Shown here piece by piece: positions 1 to 8,148 of a stretch of DNA of 64,000 nt. Made by a program: the position numbers and the translations under genes. The DNA comes from PNNG01 sp046291695. Its GTDB lineage: Bacteria > Bacteroidota > Bacteroidia > UBA7662. Within the stretch, counting starts at the first letter, position 1. The number at the start of each line of letters is the position of its first letter. Below the pieces are notes generated by a model that was not told where the DNA came from, made no database searches, and saw nothing but the letters and a program-made list of their open reading frames with translations. The DNA lies in contig JBKBSO010000016.1 of assembly GCA_046291695.1 (NCBI GenBank), forward strand, positions 1-64,000, written 5' to 3'.

Positions 1-50
1 GAAATAAACGATTAACTTTAAACTAAAATTAACCGAAGGTTGAAAGAAAA

Positions 51-500
51 GTGACAACCTACATCAGGCAAGGACAAGGGCTAAACCCCCAACCCTTAAC
101 TGATAATGCCAAATATGCAGGATCTAATTCCCATCAAATTACCATAAACAGTGTAGATGCCAGCGATAATAATGCGCTTTTCCTTTGTTTACTCAGTATG
201 AACGACTGTATAGATACAAGTAGGGCTGCTTTGTTGCGTATCGATAATACGTTATCGCTCAATCAGCCCCTGCTAAGGCCGGTACTTCGGGCTTACCCCA
301 ACCCTGTGAATCAGCTACTTTATATTGAAATTGACGAGCTTCGTGAGCGCATTCAGGTAGAGCTTACCGACATAAACGGGAAACTGGTTAAACGCTGGTG
401 GCTCGAAAACGGGCATCATGAGTTAGACGTACAAAACCTTACTCCCGGCATCTATGTGCTTACGGCAGCTCATGAACGAATAAGACTCGTCAAACACTAA
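51..500 (+). pseudogene. C-terminal fragment of a T9SS-sorted Ig-like protein
   Basis: This 149-residue frame opens with GTG and has no signal peptide. Residues about 1-65 read like the end of an Ig-like repeat (ITINSVDASDNNALFLCLLS with following Asp and Cys). Residues about 78-149 are a type A T9SS sorting domain, with AYPNPVNQLLYIEI near its start and a GIYVLTA strand near its end. Such domains normally end long secreted proteins that carry a signal peptide. All three forward frames have stops in bases 1-50, so no longer reading frame joins it from the left within the window. I infer a decayed or frameshifted remnant of a larger gene, but a short separate gene cannot be excluded. Its end overlaps the convergent tonB-like gene by a few bases. 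Confidence 0.55.
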
Positions 501-1213
501 TCTGTCCGCAGCTGAAAGCGTACCGGCAGGTTATAGCGCACCCTAACCGGGCGGCCACGTTGCTTACCCGGCGTCCAGCGGGGCATGAGTTTGATCACGC
601 GTAAGGCTTCTTCGTCGCAGCCGCCACCCAGTGAGCGTACGACTATAGGATTGGTAATATTGCCTTGTTCGTCGATGATGAATTGTACCACCACGAGGCC
701 CTGAATACGGCTTTCGAGTGCCAAAGGCGGATACCGTAATTGGCCATACAAAAACTTAAGGAGCTCGGCATCCCCACCCGGAAATTGGGGCATATCTTCC
801 ACCACGGTAAATATTTCGGACTCACCGGTGCTGTATTCAACCGGGATGGATGGTGATTCACCCGTAAAGGCCCCGGCCGGAATGGCTACATCACGATCGC
901 TGGTAATTTCTGTGGTGGCCAATTCGGTTTCAAAAATTTCCTGGAGCACCGTCTCGATATTACCGGTAAGTGGGGCCGTTGTGATTTTAATATCCGGTGG
1001 CGGGGGGGTAAATGTGCGCTGTCGTGTGGGTGGCGTGGGGTCTTCAATCTGCTGCACCCTGTCCCATTCGGGATTATAGTTGATGGGCGCATTCCATTCC
1101 TGTTCTATACTACGCCAATTAAAGAGGATAAGCACCATTCCAAGAGCCACAATAAGTCCAATCTCAAAAAAGAGAATGCGCTTTTCGTTTAATTCCTTGA
1201 GATCTTTGAGCAT
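497..1213 (-). CDS. TonB-family energy transducer
   Basis: The 238-residue protein has a short cytoplasmic start, one membrane anchor at about residues 14-35 (FFEIGLIVALGMVLILFNW), and a proline-rich periplasmic stretch (PTPPTRQ, TPPPPDI) at about 58-76. A C-terminal TonB domain covers about 145-238: it has the MPQFPGGDAELLKFLYGQLR start typical of Bacteroidota TonB proteins, then VVVQFIIDEQGNI and PRWTPGKQRGRPVRVRYNLP. TonB proteins span the periplasm and pass energy from ExbB/ExbD to outer-membrane receptors. The gene sits just downstream of vanZ-like and gcvH on the same strand with no gap. It may work with the ExbB/ExbD cluster near 43 kb, but that link is inference. Confidence 0.9.
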   Translation of the reverse strand: MLKDLKELNEKRILFFEIGLIVALGMVLILFNWRSIEQEWNAPINYNPEWDRVQQIEDPTPPTRQRTFTPPPPDIKITTAPLTGNIETVLQEIFETELATTEITSDRDVAIPAGAFTGESPSIPVEYSTGESEIFTVVEDMPQFPGGDAELLKFLYGQLRYPPLALESRIQGLVVVQFIIDEQGNITNPIVVRSLGGGCDEEALRVIKLMPRWTPGKQRGRPVRVRYNLPVRFQLRTD

Positions 1214-1671
1214 CAGCGCTTGATAAAAAGTTTAAAAAAGAGCCACCCACCCACCGTGCCTCCACAATTGGCCAGATAGTCCATCAAATCGGCCGATCGC
1301 TGGATGAACACCATGCCTTGCAACATTTCGGTAAGGCCACTAAACACGATGCCAATGAGCAAGCTGTAATATCCCGCTTCGAAACGCAGCATGGGCAATG
1401 CCGGTTGCTTGATGAAGGCCTGCATCCACAAAATCGAAAGCACGAAAAAAATCCCGAAGTGAATGAACTTATCGGTACTGAAAAGTTCACTACTCGGGAA
1501 ACGATAACCGGGTAAACCGATCATCAACATGATGAGCATCATCCAAAGCAAAGGCGGAAGGCAAAACATAAACAGCCGGGGTAAACGCGACCGATCGAGC
1601 CTTCGAATTTGCCCGCTGAGCTTATTGTCCAATATGGCGCTTGTAATCATCGGCCGACATAAGTGAGTCAA
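1213..1671 (-). CDS. VanZ-like family membrane protein
   Basis: This is a small polytopic membrane protein of up to 152 residues. It has hydrophobic segments at about 33-53, 70-87, 95-113 and 135-148, and the VanZ-family signature in DKFIHFGIFFVLSILW followed by SADLMDYLANCGG. Family members are often described as phosphotransbutyrylase or teicoplanin-resistance-like, but their general function is unclear. The listed start overlaps gcvH by 50 bases. A later start is more likely, for example the methionine at residue 8 or an alternative codon close to the gcvH stop. It shares its end base with the downstream tonB-like start, so the three genes are probably co-transcribed. Confidence 0.8.
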   Translation of the reverse strand: MTHLCRPMITSAILDNKLSGQIRRLDRSRLPRLFMFCLPPLLWMMLIMLMIGLPGYRFPSSELFSTDKFIHFGIFFVLSILWMQAFIKQPALPMLRFEAGYYSLLIGIVFSGLTEMLQGMVFIQRSADLMDYLANCGGTVGGWLFFKLFIKR

Positions 1672-2005
1672 GCTCCGCAGTGTCTGACAGTTTTACTTTG
1701 ATCATCCAGCCTTCGCCATAAGGATCGCTGTTGAGTACTTCGGGCGTATTGTCGAGGCCATCGTTTTTCTCCAGAATTTCGCCAGAAACCGGCATAAACA
1801 GGTCGGAAACGGTTTTAACAGCTTCAACGGTGCCAAAAACTTCGTCTTTACCGATGGTCTGCCCTACGGTTTCAATTTCAACAAATACGATATCTCCCAA
1901 CTCACTTTGTGCAAAATCGGTGATGCCTACCGTGGCTACATCGCCTTCAACGGCAACCCATTCGTGCTCTGCGGTGTACTTTAAATTCTCGGGTATGTTG
2001 TTCAT
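1622..2005 (-). CDS. gcvH: glycine cleavage system H protein
   Basis: The 127-residue protein matches H protein over its whole length. It has the N-terminal YTAEHEWV block, the ITDFAQSELGDIVFVE core and the lipoylation site around Lys64 in FGTVEAVKTVSDLF, followed by LNSDPYGEGWMIKVK. It carries the lipoyl arm that shuttles the aminomethyl group between the P, T and L proteins of glycine cleavage in the cytoplasm. The other gcv genes are not in this window. A TAAATTTG promoter element lies about 17-24 bases upstream of the ATG, and the vanZ-like and tonB-like genes follow directly. Confidence 0.97.
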   Translation of the reverse strand: MNNIPENLKYTAEHEWVAVEGDVATVGITDFAQSELGDIVFVEIETVGQTIGKDEVFGTVEAVKTVSDLFMPVSGEILEKNDGLDNTPEVLNSDPYGEGWMIKVKLSDTAELDSLMSADDYKRHIGQ

Positions 2006-2021
2006 GTAAAGGAATTTTTGT

Positions 2022-2029
2022 CAAATTTA
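2022..2029 (-). promoter_or_regulatory. -7 promoter element upstream of gcvH
   Basis: On the minus strand this reads TAAATTTG, an exact match to the Bacteroidota -7 consensus TAnnTTTG, 16 bases before the gcvH ATG. No convincing -33 TTTG lies at the usual spacing. Confidence 0.4.
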
Positions 2030-2048
2030 GCATAATCTAGCGCAATTT

Positions 2049-3116
2049 TCAGGACTGAAAATCGGCGTGTGGTATTTTTTGCACGATGGTGCCTGCGGTT
2101 TCGCGATAACGTCCTTTTCGGAAGATGTTTTGGGTAGATTTCTGCAATCCCTTACGGATTTGTTTTTGTCGGTCTTCGGGCAATTGGTAGATGTGGCTAC
2201 AGGCTTCGCTGCAGCAGTGATTAAATTTTTCAGCACAGGCTTCACACTGGATAAATAGCAGGTGGCAAGCTTCGTTTGCACAATTTACGTGGGTGTCGGC
2301 AAGCGCACCACATTGGTGGCAATGGGCGATAATTTCGTCGGATATACGTTCACCCAAACGCTCGTCGAACACAAAGTTTTTGCCCTTGAACTTACTGGGT
2401 AAGCCCTTGTAGCGTACTTGGCGCGCATACTCGATGATGCCCCCATGCAACTGATTTACATCTTCAAAACCCAGGTGGCGGAAATAGGCACTGGCCTTTT
2501 CACAACGTATACCCCCGGTACAATACAGCAGCAACTTAGCGTCTTTTTTATCTTGAAGCATTTCTGCCACCAGGGGTAATTCGTCGCGGAAGGTATCTAC
2601 ATCCGGACAAATGGCACCCTCGAAATGGCCGACTTCACTTTCGTAATGGTTCCGCATATCTACCACCACGGCAGCGGGGTCGGCCATGGCCGAATTAAAT
2701 TCTTCGGCACTTAGGTGCTTCCCTACATTGGTTACATCGAAGCTATTGTCATCCAAGCCATCGGCTACGATTTTTTCACGGACCTTTACGGCTAATTTAA
2801 AGAACGATTTGCCATCATCTTCCACCGCAATTTTAAGGGGTACGTCCTTCAGCTCAGGCCAGGCATAAAGTTCTTGTAGGAACTGCTCATAGTACGCTTC
2901 GGGCACACTCATTTGCGCATTGATACCTTCGCGGGCTACGTAAATGCGGCCAAAACAATGAAGGACCTGCCATTGTAAAAAGAGTTTATCGCGAACTTCT
3001 TGGGGATTTTCGAAAATCACGTAGCGATAAAAAGAAAGGGTAATTCTACGGAAGTCTTCTTCCATCAAGCGCTGCTTGAGCAAGCGGCGATCGACACGAT
3101 TGTGCAATACTGTCAT
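2049..3116 (-). CDS. trhO: tRNA uridine(34) hydroxylase TrhO, rhodanese-type
   Basis: The 355-residue protein has the order of the TrhO/YceA family. An N-terminal acylphosphatase-like domain (about 25-115) carries the GREGIN-type block seen here as VAREGINAQ. A rhodanese domain (about 135-240) has the active-site loop CTGGIRC at residues 199-205. A C-terminal Cys-rich extension (about 262-310, with CHQCG, CANEAC, CEAC and CCSEAC) probably binds metal. The family makes 5-hydroxyuridine at the wobble position of some tRNAs. It is transcribed leftward from a well-formed -33/-7 promoter. It is separated from gcvH by 43 bases, within which gcvH has its own -7 element. Confidence 0.93.
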   Translation of the reverse strand: MTVLHNRVDRRLLKQRLMEEDFRRITLSFYRYVIFENPQEVRDKLFLQWQVLHCFGRIYVAREGINAQMSVPEAYYEQFLQELYAWPELKDVPLKIAVEDDGKSFFKLAVKVREKIVADGLDDNSFDVTNVGKHLSAEEFNSAMADPAAVVVDMRNHYESEVGHFEGAICPDVDTFRDELPLVAEMLQDKKDAKLLLYCTGGIRCEKASAYFRHLGFEDVNQLHGGIIEYARQVRYKGLPSKFKGKNFVFDERLGERISDEIIAHCHQCGALADTHVNCANEACHLLFIQCEACAEKFNHCCSEACSHIYQLPEDRQKQIRKGLQKSTQNIFRKGRYRETAGTIVQKIPHADFQS

Positions 3117-3152
3117 AAGCTTTGGTAATAAGGTGCATACTTAAACCGGACA

Positions 3153-3184
3153 CAAAGGTAGGAATTTGGAATTTGAAATTCAAT
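3153..3184 (-). promoter_or_regulatory. promoter of trhO
   Basis: On the minus strand ATTG, 20 bases, then TACCTTTG match the Bacteroidota TTTG / TAnnTTTG pattern and its usual spacing. The -7 element ends about 36 bases before the trhO ATG. This is the best two-box promoter seen in the window. Confidence 0.55.
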
Positions 3185-3192
3185 GTCGTTTA

Positions 3193-3355
3193 GTTAACGA
3201 ATCATTGAGTTGAGTGAAAGATACTGGGTTGAAACGGCTCTTTCTGGGTAATCAAGCGAGTTGCGAAGCAAAAGCGGTCAGCAATCGAAAAAAGTTTTGC
3301 CTTGCACAGCACCTTTGGTGTTCTCTTTCGTTTGTTTGCTGCACAGACTATCTGT
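3193..3355. repeat. dispersed intergenic repeat, copy A (inverted copy near 60.3 kb)
   Basis: About 163 bases starting at GTTAACGAATCA are clearly similar to the reverse complement of 60265-60430. Shared blocks in the same order include TACTGGGTTG, GTAATCAAGCG, AAGCAAAAGCGGT, AGCAATCGAAAA and GTTTGTTTGCTGCACAG. Neither copy encodes a plausible protein. Both lie in gaps between genes. Confidence 0.75.
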
Positions 3356-3641
3356 GTAATCTGCGTAATCTGTGTTGAAAACCTCGGCCATCCGGGGGTA
3401 AAAAATTAAACTTACCTTGCTTAACTAAACGGCATTGATTTGAAATTTGCCATTCGGAATTCGGAGCAGTACTTAACCCGGTGAGTATGCCTTCGATGGC
3501 ACTCGGGGCTATTCAAAATTCATAGCACGTGCTAACGCCCTTTGTCATTCCCAATTCATCACTCGCGCTATCGTGCACCTTATTCATCATTCAAAATTAC
3601 GCCTACGTCATTGTCCAATAGGCAACGCCTACGATCATAGG
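3356..3641. other. non-coding gap, repeat-like composition
   Basis: No credible coding frame was found between copy A and the next repeat. The stretch contains short pieces such as CTATTCAAAATTCA (3509-3522), which recurs at 47893-47906. This suggests that the whole 3.2-3.9 kb gap is a mosaic of dispersed repeat pieces. Confidence 0.5.
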
Positions 3642-3760
3642 GCGGGGCAATTTGGAATTTGAAATCCCGAGTCGGCCATCGCCTCTCGGGATGCCTCGGT
3701 TTGCTACTTGCATGTGCGGCATTTGTGATTTGCCATACGGTGCCGGGTTTAATCCAATAT
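3642..3760. repeat. dispersed intergenic repeat, copy C (direct copy near 48.0 kb)
   Basis: The segment with GAATTTGAAATCCCGA, CCTCTCGGGATGCC, TTGCTA, TTGCATGTGC and GCATTTG recurs in the same orientation at about 47957-48060. ATCCCGAG (3664-3671) and CTCGGGAT (3685-3692) can pair as an 8-bp hairpin stem. Frames that cross it are short and unlike known proteins. Confidence 0.7.
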
Positions 3761-3874
3761 GTACGCTTTTGGCTGAAAGGAGACGTAAATGCATACATGT
3801 AGATGCAGCCATTCGTTCGGGTCCAAGTAAACAGCATGTTTCATAGCATACCCACAACTATAGGCCAATAATTG

Positions 3875-3882
3875 TATTTTTG
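3875..3882 (+). promoter_or_regulatory. -7 promoter element upstream of the flippase gene
   Basis: TATTTTTG fits TAnnTTTG and lies 17 bases before the proposed TTG start. No clear -33 box was seen. Confidence 0.38.
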
Positions 3883-3899
3883 GCAAACAAAGCCATCGC

Positions 3900-5369
3900 T
3901 TGAGTCAAATCAAATCACTCGCCTCGCAAACTGCAGCCTATGGGCTTAGTACCATTTTAGGTCGCACCCTCAATTATTTGTTGGTGCCGCTATACACCCG
4001 GCTGTTTTTACCTGCCGAATATGGGGTGGTAACCGACCTGTACGCCCTGGTGGCCTTTTTGAACATTGTGTACACCTATGGGATGGAAACCGCATTTTTT
4101 CGCAAAGTACAGTCCGAAGGGTTTCGTGTATATCAAACCGCATTTTGGTCGTTATTAATAAGCTCACTACTTTTTACCGGCCTACTCTTGTTATTGGCCC
4201 AGCCCATTGCCAACGGTCTTCGTTATCCCAACCACCCTGAATATATCCGTTGGTTTGCCCTCATTTTGGGGCTGGATGCCTTGGCTGCATTACCCTTTGC
4301 CCGGCTGAGGCACGAAGAAAAAGCGCTAAAATTTGCGGGCATCAAGTTGGTTAATATTGGCTTAAACATCGGGCTTAATTTATTCTTTTTGTTGCTCTGT
4401 CCTTGGTTGGTAGCAAGCGGGAAGCTTTCGTTCCTTACCAACCTGGTGTATAGCGCCGAAGTAGGAGTGGGTTACATCTTTTTGAGCAATTTATTAGCCA
4501 ACGGCATTACCTTGGTTTTTTTGTTACCGCTTTTTCCGCGCCGTTTTTCGGGCTTCGATTACGGTCTTTGGCAGCAGATGTTTGGCTATGCGTTGCCTTT
4601 ATTGTTTGCTGGACTAGCGGGCATGGTCAACGAAACCATCGACCGCATTATGCTGAAATACCTACTGCCCATGTCAACGCAAGAAGCCTTACATGAAGTG
4701 GGGATATATGGTGCGGTATATAAACTGGCCATGCTGATGAGCATTTTCACCCAAACCTTCCGCACCGCGGCGGAACCCTTCTTTTTTCGGCAGGCGAACC
4801 AGGCAGATGCCCGGCAGGTATACGCGCAGGTAATGCAGGTGTTTGTGCTTGCGGGAGGGTTGATATTTTTGGGCGTCACCCTCTTTTTGCCTATCGTACG
4901 GCATTTTATTGATGCCGCTTATTTTGAAGGACTGGGCGTAGTTCCTATTCTGCTTTTGGCCAATTTGTTTTTGGGCATGTACTACAACCAATCGGTTTGG
5001 TATAAACTCAGCGACCAAACCCGTTGGGGCATGTACCTATCGGTTGCCGGTGCTGCCATAACTATTTTTGGCAATTGGCTACTCATACCGTACTACGGCT
5101 ACACCGGATCGGCCTACACCACTTTGGTTTGTTATTTAAGTATGATGCTCTTAAGTTATTGGCTAGGTCAACGATATTATCCTGTTCCATATCGGCTCAA
5201 TCGCATTGCTCGTTACCTCCTATTGGCCTTATTGGTTTACCTCATTGATCTAGGCATTTCCCCTTTATTACCGGAAGTCTTTGCTTGGTTATTGCGGATT
5301 TTGTTGTTTTTTGGTTATGCTTTACAAGGGCTTTATGCCGAAAAGCTTTTCAAATCCGTAACTTCGTAG
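3900..5369 (+). CDS. lipopolysaccharide/polysaccharide flippase (Wzx-like, MOP superfamily)
   Basis: The 489-residue protein is hydrophobic throughout, with 12-14 predicted membrane segments. It starts with the Wzx-type block LASQTAAYGLSTILGRTLNY and has GMETAFFRKV in the second loop, as in oligosaccharide flippases. Such proteins move lipid-linked glycans across the inner membrane. The only start near the promoter is TTG (L-S-Q-I-K), with no ATG nearby in frame. The end lies 30 bases before the sugar nucleotidyltransferase ATG, so the two are probably co-transcribed at the head of an envelope operon. The polysaccharide substrate cannot be told from sequence. Confidence 0.88.
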   Translation: MSQIKSLASQTAAYGLSTILGRTLNYLLVPLYTRLFLPAEYGVVTDLYALVAFLNIVYTYGMETAFFRKVQSEGFRVYQTAFWSLLISSLLFTGLLLLLAQPIANGLRYPNHPEYIRWFALILGLDALAALPFARLRHEEKALKFAGIKLVNIGLNIGLNLFFLLLCPWLVASGKLSFLTNLVYSAEVGVGYIFLSNLLANGITLVFLLPLFPRRFSGFDYGLWQQMFGYALPLLFAGLAGMVNETIDRIMLKYLLPMSTQEALHEVGIYGAVYKLAMLMSIFTQTFRTAAEPFFFRQANQADARQVYAQVMQVFVLAGGLIFLGVTLFLPIVRHFIDAAYFEGLGVVPILLLANLFLGMYYNQSVWYKLSDQTRWGMYLSVAGAAITIFGNWLLIPYYGYTGSAYTTLVCYLSMMLLSYWLGQRYYPVPYRLNRIARYLLLALLVYLIDLGISPLLPEVFAWLLRILLFFGYALQGLYAEKLFKSVTS

Positions 5370-5398
5370 CCACCAAACCAAAGCGAAAAAAATTTACC

Positions 5399-6406
5399 AT
5401 GAAAATTATTGTACCCATGGCCGGTCTCGGCAAACGTATGCGTCCACACACCCTTACTGTGCCCAAGCCCCTGGTGCCCATAGCCGGTAAACCCATTGTT
5501 GAACGCCTCATGGAGGACATTGTAAAAGTATGCAACGAGTCGGTAGATGAGATTGCCTACATTGTTTCGCCTGCTTTTGGTCCGGCGGTGGAGGCAAAAC
5601 TTCTCGACATTGCCGGTCATTTGGGTGCCCGGGGAAGTATCCACTACCAAGAAGAAGCCTTAGGTACAGCACATGCCATTTTGTGCGCGCAATCGGCCCT
5701 CGAAGGTAAGGTGGTGGTTGCCTTTGCCGATACCTTATTTAAGGCCGACTTTACACTCGACACTTCACATGAAGGCATCATTTGGGTGAAGCAGGTAGAA
5801 GACCCCAGGCAGTTTGGGGTAGTGAAAATCGACGGGGATGGGCACATAAGTGAATTCCACGAAAAACCACAGGCCTTTATCAGCGATTTAGCGATCATTG
5901 GCATTTATTATTTCAAAGACGGTGGCTACCTGAAAAAGGAGTTGCAATATCTGCTCGATAACGACATCCGAGATAAAGGCGAGTATCAGCTGACCAATGC
6001 GCTCGAAAATATGAAGCAAAAAGGCAGCCGCTTTTTCCCGGGTACAGTTACCGAGTGGCTCGATTGCGGGAATAAAGATGCCACAGTTTATACCAATCAG
6101 CGTTATCTTGAGTTTATCAAAGATCAGCCGCTGCGTGCCACTTCAGCCAAAATCGAAAACAGCACCATCATTGAGCCTTGTTACATAGGTGAAAACGTGC
6201 AAATCGTAAACGCTGTGGTAGGTCCGCATGTTTCGGTAGGAGATGGCAGCAAAATCGAACAATCGGTGATAAAGAACAGCATCATCCAAACCCACAGCCA
6301 GGTAAGCAAGTTGGTGCTCGAAAATGCCATGTTAGGCAATTATGCTGCATGGAATGGTCGCGCTCGTGATTTAAGCGTGGGCGACTACAATCAAATAACT
6401 GAATGA
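5399..6406 (+). CDS. sugar-1-phosphate nucleotidyltransferase
   Basis: The 335-residue protein starts MKIIVPMAGLGKRMRPHTLT, the GxGxRxxPxT nucleotide-binding signature of NDP-sugar pyrophosphorylases, followed by PKPLVPIAGKPIVE. A catalytic nucleotidyltransferase domain (about 1-240) is followed by hexapeptide left-handed beta-helix repeats (about 255-320: IENSTIIEPCYIGENV, VGPHVSVGDGSKI). It activates a sugar phosphate with dTTP or UTP. Glucose-1-phosphate thymidylyltransferase-like is the closest general description, but the exact substrate is uncertain. The frame extends upstream without a stop, but the ATG at 5399 gives the family start. Its stop overlaps the next ATG (ATGA). Confidence 0.88.
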   Translation: MKIIVPMAGLGKRMRPHTLTVPKPLVPIAGKPIVERLMEDIVKVCNESVDEIAYIVSPAFGPAVEAKLLDIAGHLGARGSIHYQEEALGTAHAILCAQSALEGKVVVAFADTLFKADFTLDTSHEGIIWVKQVEDPRQFGVVKIDGDGHISEFHEKPQAFISDLAIIGIYYFKDGGYLKKELQYLLDNDIRDKGEYQLTNALENMKQKGSRFFPGTVTEWLDCGNKDATVYTNQRYLEFIKDQPLRATSAKIENSTIIEPCYIGENVQIVNAVVGPHVSVGDGSKIEQSVIKNSIIQTHSQVSKLVLENAMLGNYAAWNGRARDLSVGDYNQITE

Positions 6407-8148
6407 AGATAAACAAGCTCCTCTTGCTGGCACTTGCTGCGGTTGTATTGTCGGCCTGTGCCAGCAAAAAAACAGGCCCTCTTGCGGGCAAAAAACAAGA
6501 AGTACGCGTCCTTTCGGAGGCCGAGCGTATGGAGATCGACTTTTTGTTCTTTAATGCGCAAAAAGAAAAGCTCATTGGCAATTTTGGTGTGGCCGAGAAT
6601 CTTTTTCTCGAAATCATCAAGCGCGATGCCACCAATGCACAGGCCTATTACGAGGTTGGACGCACCAGTTTGGCCCGGCAACAACTGCCTCGTGCCCAGG
6701 AATACGCTGCCAAGGCAGCAGCACTAAGCCCAGGCAATCCTTGGTATCTCCGGCTCGAAGCGGATTTGCTGCGTCAGTTGGGGCGACAAAAGGAGTCGAT
6801 TGCTGTACTGCATCGATTGAGCATGCTGCCTGATCAAGACCGCGCTGCCATTTTGATGGACATTGCGCTGCTTTATGGGGAGCAAAATGAATATCAAGAA
6901 GCCATCAAGGTACTCAACGAAGTAGAAAAAAGCACTGGACCTGCTCCGGAGCTGGCTGAACAAAAGCGGCAATATTGGTTAAAGCTGAATAAACCCGACA
7001 AGGCCATCGACGAAATTCGGCGCCTGAGTGAAGCCTCGCCCCTCGAGGCCGATTATCTGCTCTACCTGGGACAATTGTATTTCGAAAAGGGCGATTTTGA
7101 CCTTGCCCGGAAGCAGTTTGAAAAAGCGCTGCTGCTGGAGCCCGACAATGGCAAGATTTACATTGCCCTGGCAGATTCGTGGCGAGCCAAAGGCAACCAG
7201 GGAAAATCCTTTGAGTACTTGCAAAAATCATTTGCTTTTCCCGATGTTGATATCGACGTAAAGGTTCAGGTATTGCTCTCCCTTTTCGATGATTTTGACC
7301 GCAACGTCGAGGTGCGCAAACTGGCCCTTGAGCTCAGCAAAATCACCGTAGAAACCCATCCCGAAGAAGCCAAGGCCTGGGCTATTCGCGGCGATTTGAT
7401 GTACCATACCCGCGCATTCGAAGCAGCGGCAAAGGCATACAAAAACGCCATCGACTTTGATCAGAGCGCACAAAAATATACTGTTTGGCAACAATACCTG
7501 TTGAGTTTGCTCGAAACACAGCAATTCCAATTGCTGGGCACCGACGGGCAAAAAGCCACTGAACTTTTCCCGAACCAACCGGTACCCTATTTTTTGGCCG
7601 GGATAGCCCTCTTGCAAGAAAAAAGCTACGAGCCTGCCATTAAAATTTTGCGTTCGGGTGTGCGCATGGTGTACGGCAATGCAGAGCTCGAGTCACAATT
7701 TTATGCCTCTCTGGGCGATGCCTACCAAGCCATCAAACAGTTCGAAGAAAGCGATGCCAGCTACGATCGTGCGCTCAAAATTAAACCCGAAAATGCCCTG
7801 GTGCTAAACAATTACGCCTATTACCTCAGCTTACGTGGTGAGCGGCTCGACAAGGCCGAAGAAATGTCGGCCAAATCACTCAAACTGGAGCCTGGCAATG
7901 CGTCGTACCTCGACACCTACGGTTGGATTTTGTACCAGCAAGGGCGCTATGCCGAAGCAGCAGGATTTATGGAACAAGCTTTGGCCATAGACGGCAATAA
8001 CGGCACCCTGCTGGAGCATTACGGCGATATCCTCTACAAAATGGGCAAAACCGAACAGGCCATCGACTATTGGAAACGCGCTCAAGCGGCCGGGGTTGAA
8101 TCGGACTTTATCAACAAAAAAGTAGCCGATGGTAAATTGTATGAATAA
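6403..8148 (+). CDS. tetratricopeptide-repeat lipoprotein
   Basis: The 581-residue protein has a lipoprotein signal (LLALAAVVLSAC, lipidated Cys at residue 19). It is then nearly all TPR helices, for example AQAYYEVGRTSLARQQLPRA, ADYLLYLGQLYFEKGDFDLA and a last group near 455-560 (ALVLNNYAYYLSLRGERLDKA). No catalytic domain is visible. It is probably an outer-membrane-anchored scaffold facing the periplasm. Translation is coupled on both sides, by ATGA with the nucleotidyltransferase and by an 8-base overlap with the next lipoprotein, so it probably works in the same envelope process. Confidence 0.88.
   Translation: MKINKLLLLALAAVVLSACASKKTGPLAGKKQEVRVLSEAERMEIDFLFFNAQKEKLIGNFGVAENLFLEIIKRDATNAQAYYEVGRTSLARQQLPRAQEYAAKAAALSPGNPWYLRLEADLLRQLGRQKESIAVLHRLSMLPDQDRAAILMDIALLYGEQNEYQEAIKVLNEVEKSTGPAPELAEQKRQYWLKLNKPDKAIDEIRRLSEASPLEADYLLYLGQLYFEKGDFDLARKQFEKALLLEPDNGKIYIALADSWRAKGNQGKSFEYLQKSFAFPDVDIDVKVQVLLSLFDDFDRNVEVRKLALELSKITVETHPEEAKAWAIRGDLMYHTRAFEAAAKAYKNAIDFDQSAQKYTVWQQYLLSLLETQQFQLLGTDGQKATELFPNQPVPYFLAGIALLQEKSYEPAIKILRSGVRMVYGNAELESQFYASLGDAYQAIKQFEESDASYDRALKIKPENALVLNNYAYYLSLRGERLDKAEEMSAKSLKLEPGNASYLDTYGWILYQQGRYAEAAGFMEQALAIDGNNGTLLEHYGDILYKMGKTEQAIDYWKRAQAAGVESDFINKKVADGKLYE

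Noticed and set aside
3603..3857. Short frames in the 3.2-3.9 kb gap
   Set aside because: They consist of dispersed repeat sequence and read differently in the related copies, so they are not conserved proteins.
5285..5398. Longer N terminus for the nucleotidyltransferase
   Set aside because: The extra 38 codons overlap the flippase end and precede the canonical family start at ATG 5399.
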